From Xaviernesmea oryzae (GTDB lineage Bacteria; Pseudomonadota; Alphaproteobacteria; Rhizobiales; Rhizobiaceae), in contig NZ_FXAF01000003.1 of the NCBI RefSeq assembly GCF_900177415.1, forward strand, positions 1-64,000: a DNA stretch of 64,000 bases, read 5' to 3'. Each line of letters starts with the position of its first letter. Position 1 is the stretch's first letter. Positions 61,319 to 64,000 of the stretch are shown here, in pieces. The notes below the pieces were generated by a model that was not told the origin of the DNA, did no database searches, and saw only the letters and a program-made list of their open reading frames with translations. The position numbers were made by a program, and so were the translations under genes.

Positions 61319-61375
61319 AGCTGAATTGGGGTGCCTGACAAGGCAATGGCTCTCTGAGCCGAGGAGGAGACAAGC

Positions 61376-61987
61376 ATGAGCCAGATCAGGAAGCCGTTCA
61401 TCGTCGGCATTGGCGGCACGCAGCGCGCGGGCTCGAGCTCGGAGCTCGCTCTTCGCCACTGCCTCGCCGCCGCGGAAAAGGGCGGCGCCGAGACCGACAT
61501 CATATGCGGCCCGGCGCTCGAACTGCCGCTTTTCGATCCGGGTGTCACGCATCGCACGCCGGCGACGCTTCGCCTCATCCAGGCGCTCCGCCGCGCCGAT
61601 GGCATCGTCATCGCCACGCCGAGCTATCACGGCGGCATGTCGGGCATGATCAAGAATGCCATCGACTATACCGAAGACATGCGCGAGGACGCGCGGCCTT
61701 ATTTCGACGGCCGTGCCGTCGGCTGTATTGTCTGCGCTGCCGGCGATCAGGCGCTTGGTTCGGGCCTGATGGGTCTGCGTATGATGGTGCATGCTTTGCG
61801 CGGCTGGCCGACACCCTACGCCGCGACGATCAAGTCCAACGAGAAGCCCTTTATCGACGGCCAGCCTGCCAGGCGCGAAGTGGCTCAGGCGCTGGAAATC
61901 GTCGCGTCGCAGGTCGTCAGCTTCGCGGAGATGGCGATGACATCCCGTTTCGAAGATGCTGCCCCGCGCCTCGTCGTCGCCAATTGA
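61376..61987 (+). CDS. NADPH-dependent FMN reductase-family flavin reductase
   Basis: A 203-residue flavodoxin-fold reductase. The FMN phosphate loop is GGTQRAGSSSELALRHCL, and ATPSYHGGMSGMIKNAIDYT is the isoalloxazine-binding block of NADPH-dependent FMN reductases. GAGGAGGAGACAAGC precedes the ATG. It lies just before a luciferase-like monooxygenase, so it most likely supplies reduced FMN to that enzyme as the reductase of a two-component system. It faces the GntR regulator across the putative operators. Confidence 0.9.
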   Translation: MSQIRKPFIVGIGGTQRAGSSSELALRHCLAAAEKGGAETDIICGPALELPLFDPGVTHRTPATLRLIQALRRADGIVIATPSYHGGMSGMIKNAIDYTEDMREDARPYFDGRAVGCIVCAAGDQALGSGLMGLRMMVHALRGWPTPYAATIKSNEKPFIDGQPARREVAQALEIVASQVVSFAEMAMTSRFEDAAPRLVVAN

Positions 61988-62056
61988 TTTCCATTCCAGT
62001 GATCACCACCGGACCGGCTTGCCTGTCACAGCGCGGCGGTCTTTGCGGAGTTTTCC

Positions 62057-63181
62057 ATGAAGTTCAACTTCTTTCACCTCATGCCTTATCCGGATTACGA
62101 CAAGCTGCCGCATGAGTGGCCAGTCAGCACGCACGGCATCGACAGCCGCCGCATCCAGGCGCTCTACAATGAATATGTCGATGAAATGGCCGATGCCGAG
62201 AACTACGGTTTCGATTGGGTGGGCTGCAACGAACACCATTACAGCCCCTATGGCCTGATGGCGAACCCGAACCTGATTGCCGGCGCGCTTGCCCGTCAGA
62301 CGAAGAAAGCCAATATCGCCATCGTCGGCAATCTTCTGCCGCTCCTGAATCCGATCCGCGTCGCCGAGGAATACGCGATGATCGACGTGATGTCGGGCGG
62401 GCGTCTGGTTGCAGGATTCCTGCGCGGCATTCCGCACGAATATATCGCCTATAACATCCCGCCGAGCGAATCCCGCAGCCGGCTGCGCGAAGCGACCGAG
62501 CTCATCATCAAGGCCTGGACCGAGGATGAACCCTTCGGCTGGGAAGGCGAACACTATCAGTTTCCGGCTGTTTCCATCTGGCCGAAGCCGATCCAGAAGC
62601 CGCATCCGCGCATTCTGATGTCGGCCAGCAACGAGGAGTCGGCGGAATTCGTCGCCAAGATGCGCGCCATCATGGGCATCACGCTGATCCAGGACCTCGG
62701 TGCCGCCCGGAAAGCGATCGAGCACTTCAAGAACGTCGCGCGCGGTTACGGCTGGGAGCCTACTCCCGATGATATCCTGGTCGGCCAGCAGATCTGCATT
62801 GCCGATACGGACGAGGAAGCTAGGGAGCATATGGCCGCGGCCCAGACCTATTTCCATCAGACGCTGATGCGGCCGCAGCGTTCCGCCCAGCAGCTCGTGC
62901 TGCAGCAAAGCCGCTACTATACCGGCAGCGATGTCGGTGAAAATTTTCAGAAACGCCTCGCAACGCTGCGCAACCGCACCGTCGATGAGCAGATCGAGGC
63001 CGGCTCGATCATCTGCGGCAGCCCGGAATCGGTCGTCAAGCAGATCACGCGTCTCAATCAGGAACTCGGCTGCGGCCTGCTGAACCTGACGATCAAGGTC
63101 GGTAACATGCCGGGAAGCGTCGTCCGCCGCGGCATGGAATTGTTCCGCGACCGCGTCGCTCCACATGTCGCCGGTCTCTAG
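62057..63181 (+). CDS. Luciferase-like (LLM class) flavin-dependent monooxygenase
   Basis: A 374-residue TIM-barrel monooxygenase of the bacterial luciferase family. Visible pieces are the N-terminal MKFNFFHLMPYPD, GFDWVGCNEHHYSPYGLMAN (the EHH motif common in this family), YAMIDVMSGGRLVAGFLRGI and the late LTIKVGNMPG. It uses FMNH2 and O2, probably delivered by the preceding reductase, to hydroxylate or cleave a substrate, perhaps an ether, amine or aldehyde. GCGGAGTTTTCC precedes the ATG. The substrate cannot be told; the next gene encodes a hydrolase that could act on its product. Confidence 0.9.
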   Translation: MKFNFFHLMPYPDYDKLPHEWPVSTHGIDSRRIQALYNEYVDEMADAENYGFDWVGCNEHHYSPYGLMANPNLIAGALARQTKKANIAIVGNLLPLLNPIRVAEEYAMIDVMSGGRLVAGFLRGIPHEYIAYNIPPSESRSRLREATELIIKAWTEDEPFGWEGEHYQFPAVSIWPKPIQKPHPRILMSASNEESAEFVAKMRAIMGITLIQDLGAARKAIEHFKNVARGYGWEPTPDDILVGQQICIADTDEEAREHMAAAQTYFHQTLMRPQRSAQQLVLQQSRYYTGSDVGENFQKRLATLRNRTVDEQIEAGSIICGSPESVVKQITRLNQELGCGLLNLTIKVGNMPGSVVRRGMELFRDRVAPHVAGL

Positions 63182-63248
63182 GCAATTCCAGCAAAGCGGA
63201 CAGCGATTTTCCATGAAGAGTCGCGCAAACAAGAATGGAGTTTGATCC

Positions 63249-64000
63249 ATGACTTTCGAAATCAAGACGGCCGAGCTCAGCGGCGGCAAGCTCGCCTATC
63301 ATGTCGGCGGCGCCGGTACGCCGGTCCTTTATCTTCATGCGGCCGGCGGCGTCATGCTGACCGAGCCGCTCAAGGCGCTCACCCGCAACCACACGGTCTA
63401 TGCGCCGATCTGCCCCGGCTTCGATGGTACGGAAGGCAACGAGGGCCTGAAGACCGTGCGGGACTGGGTAGCCATGGTCGCAGAGTTTGCGCAAAAGCTC
63501 GTCGGTGAGCGTTTCGATGTGATCGGCTCTTCTTTCGGCAGCTGGACGGCGCTGTGGCTCGCCGCCGAAAATCCGAAGATGGTGGACCATCTGATTCTGG
63601 GTGTGCCGGCTGGTTTCCGCTTCGGCGGCAAAGGCGGGCTTCCAGCGGACCCTGAAGCGCGCTTCAAGGCGCTTTATGCCTATCCGCAGAAGATCACGTC
63701 CACGCCGAAGACGCCGGAAGTCATGGCGAACAATGGCAAGACCTACGAGCGCCTCGCCAACAATGTTCAGGTTGACGAGGCGCTCAGCGCGCGCCTGCCT
63801 TCGATCGAGGCGGTGACGCTGATCCTGCTGGGCACGGAGGACAAGGTGGTGCCCGCAGAGGCAGGCGCGCATCTGAAACGCCATATCCCGACCTCGCAGC
63901 GCGCCTTCATCTTCGACGCCGCCCATTCCATCGAGGTCGACCAGCCTGAACGAACACTGCGACTGTGGACTGCCTTCCTGAAACGCGGCCCGGGCTACGT
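63249..64000 (+). CDS. Alpha/beta hydrolase, C-terminus beyond the window
   Basis: Open frame from ATG 63249 to the window end (250 codons). The nucleophile elbow is GSSFGSW, the oxyanion-side HAAGG follows the first strand, an acid lies in LGTEDKVVP and the catalytic His in DAAHSIEVDQPE. So the catalytic residues are inside the window and only the last few residues are likely missing, as the family is about 255-280 long. It follows the luciferase-like gene by 67 bases. Its small cap resembles C-C or ester/amide hydrolases (MhpC or NicD-like) of aromatic pathways. The substrate is unassigned. Confidence 0.85.
   Translation, partial: MTFEIKTAELSGGKLAYHVGGAGTPVLYLHAAGGVMLTEPLKALTRNHTVYAPICPGFDGTEGNEGLKTVRDWVAMVAEFAQKLVGERFDVIGSSFGSWTALWLAAENPKMVDHLILGVPAGFRFGGKGGLPADPEARFKALYAYPQKITSTPKTPEVMANNGKTYERLANNVQVDEALSARLPSIEAVTLILLGTEDKVVPAEAGAHLKRHIPTSQRAFIFDAAHSIEVDQPERTLRLWTAFLKRGPGY

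Noticed and set aside
1..64000. tRNA, rRNA or riboswitch genes
   Set aside because: I looked for the usual conserved stretches between genes and found none I could support by eye; a covariance-model search would be needed to exclude small RNAs.

Overview
The window looks like part of a rhizobial (Rhizobiaceae-type alphaproteobacterial) replicon, probably an accessory megaplasmid or chromid. The evidence is the codon style, the dense tandem ABC/TRAP/Tct transporters, several rhizobial mosaic palindromic repeats between genes, and an IS21-type element with traces of deletion and rearrangement. No core housekeeping gene, rRNA, tRNA or CRISPR array was seen. Almost everything is uptake and catabolism of small organic acids and aromatic or N-heterocyclic compounds. 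All calls come from reading the sequence and remembered families; no search was run.

Layout. 1-7.5 kb is scarred DNA: an IS21-family element (istA with an apparent frameshift, intact istB) truncates a GH3 beta-glucosidase gene. It is followed by the remains of a sugar ABC transporter (5'-truncated permease, intact second permease, ATPase, no binding protein), a FAD-dependent oxidoreductase and a GHKL-ATPase fragment. 7.5-16.6 kb is a mandelate-pathway-like locus: a ketopantoate-reductase-family enzyme diverges, across a long palindromic operator, from an aldehyde dehydrogenase, a MarR regulator, a TRAP transporter, a benzoylformate-decarboxylase-like ThDP enzyme and a close MdlB (mandelate dehydrogenase) homologue. 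17-26.6 kb holds a SsuABC/TauABC-type transporter with an alcohol dehydrogenase and an unknown protein, two LysR regulators flanking a haloacetate-dehalogenase-like hydrolase, then a shikimate-dehydrogenase-like enzyme and a second FAD oxidoreductase.

At 27.35 kb a rearrangement joins a TetR gene to the last third of an HpaB-type hydroxylase. 27.8-39.4 kb is a compact operon: a NicX-like 2,5-dihydroxypyridine dioxygenase, a Pot-type ABC transporter whose second permease and ATPase are one polypeptide, two tandem binding proteins, a NicF-like cysteine hydrolase, a FAD-synthase-like protein, two amidases and an AbrB-type membrane protein. 39.7-41.5 kb has a D-2-hydroxyacid dehydrogenase and a class II aldolase. 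41.6-46.7 kb (minus) is a Tct tripartite system with three consecutive TctC binding proteins.

47.1-64 kb is a second aromatic-acid region: FAD hydroxylase, alpha/beta hydrolase, VOC protein, LuxR regulator, SDR, two hydroxycinnamoyl-CoA hydratase-lyase homologues, an ADP-forming acyl-CoA synthetase, an aldehyde dehydrogenase and a double-length acyl-CoA dehydrogenase. Together these suggest CoA-dependent side-chain removal from (dihydro)cinnamate-like acids. A GntR regulator then faces a flavin reductase, a luciferase-like monooxygenase and an alpha/beta hydrolase cut by the window end.

The most interesting hypotheses are a racemase-free mandelate-type pathway under a MarR operator, a dihydroxypyridine/maleamate locus with a fused transporter and missing steps, and a cinnamate-type operon whose two lyase paralogues differ at phenol-binding positions.
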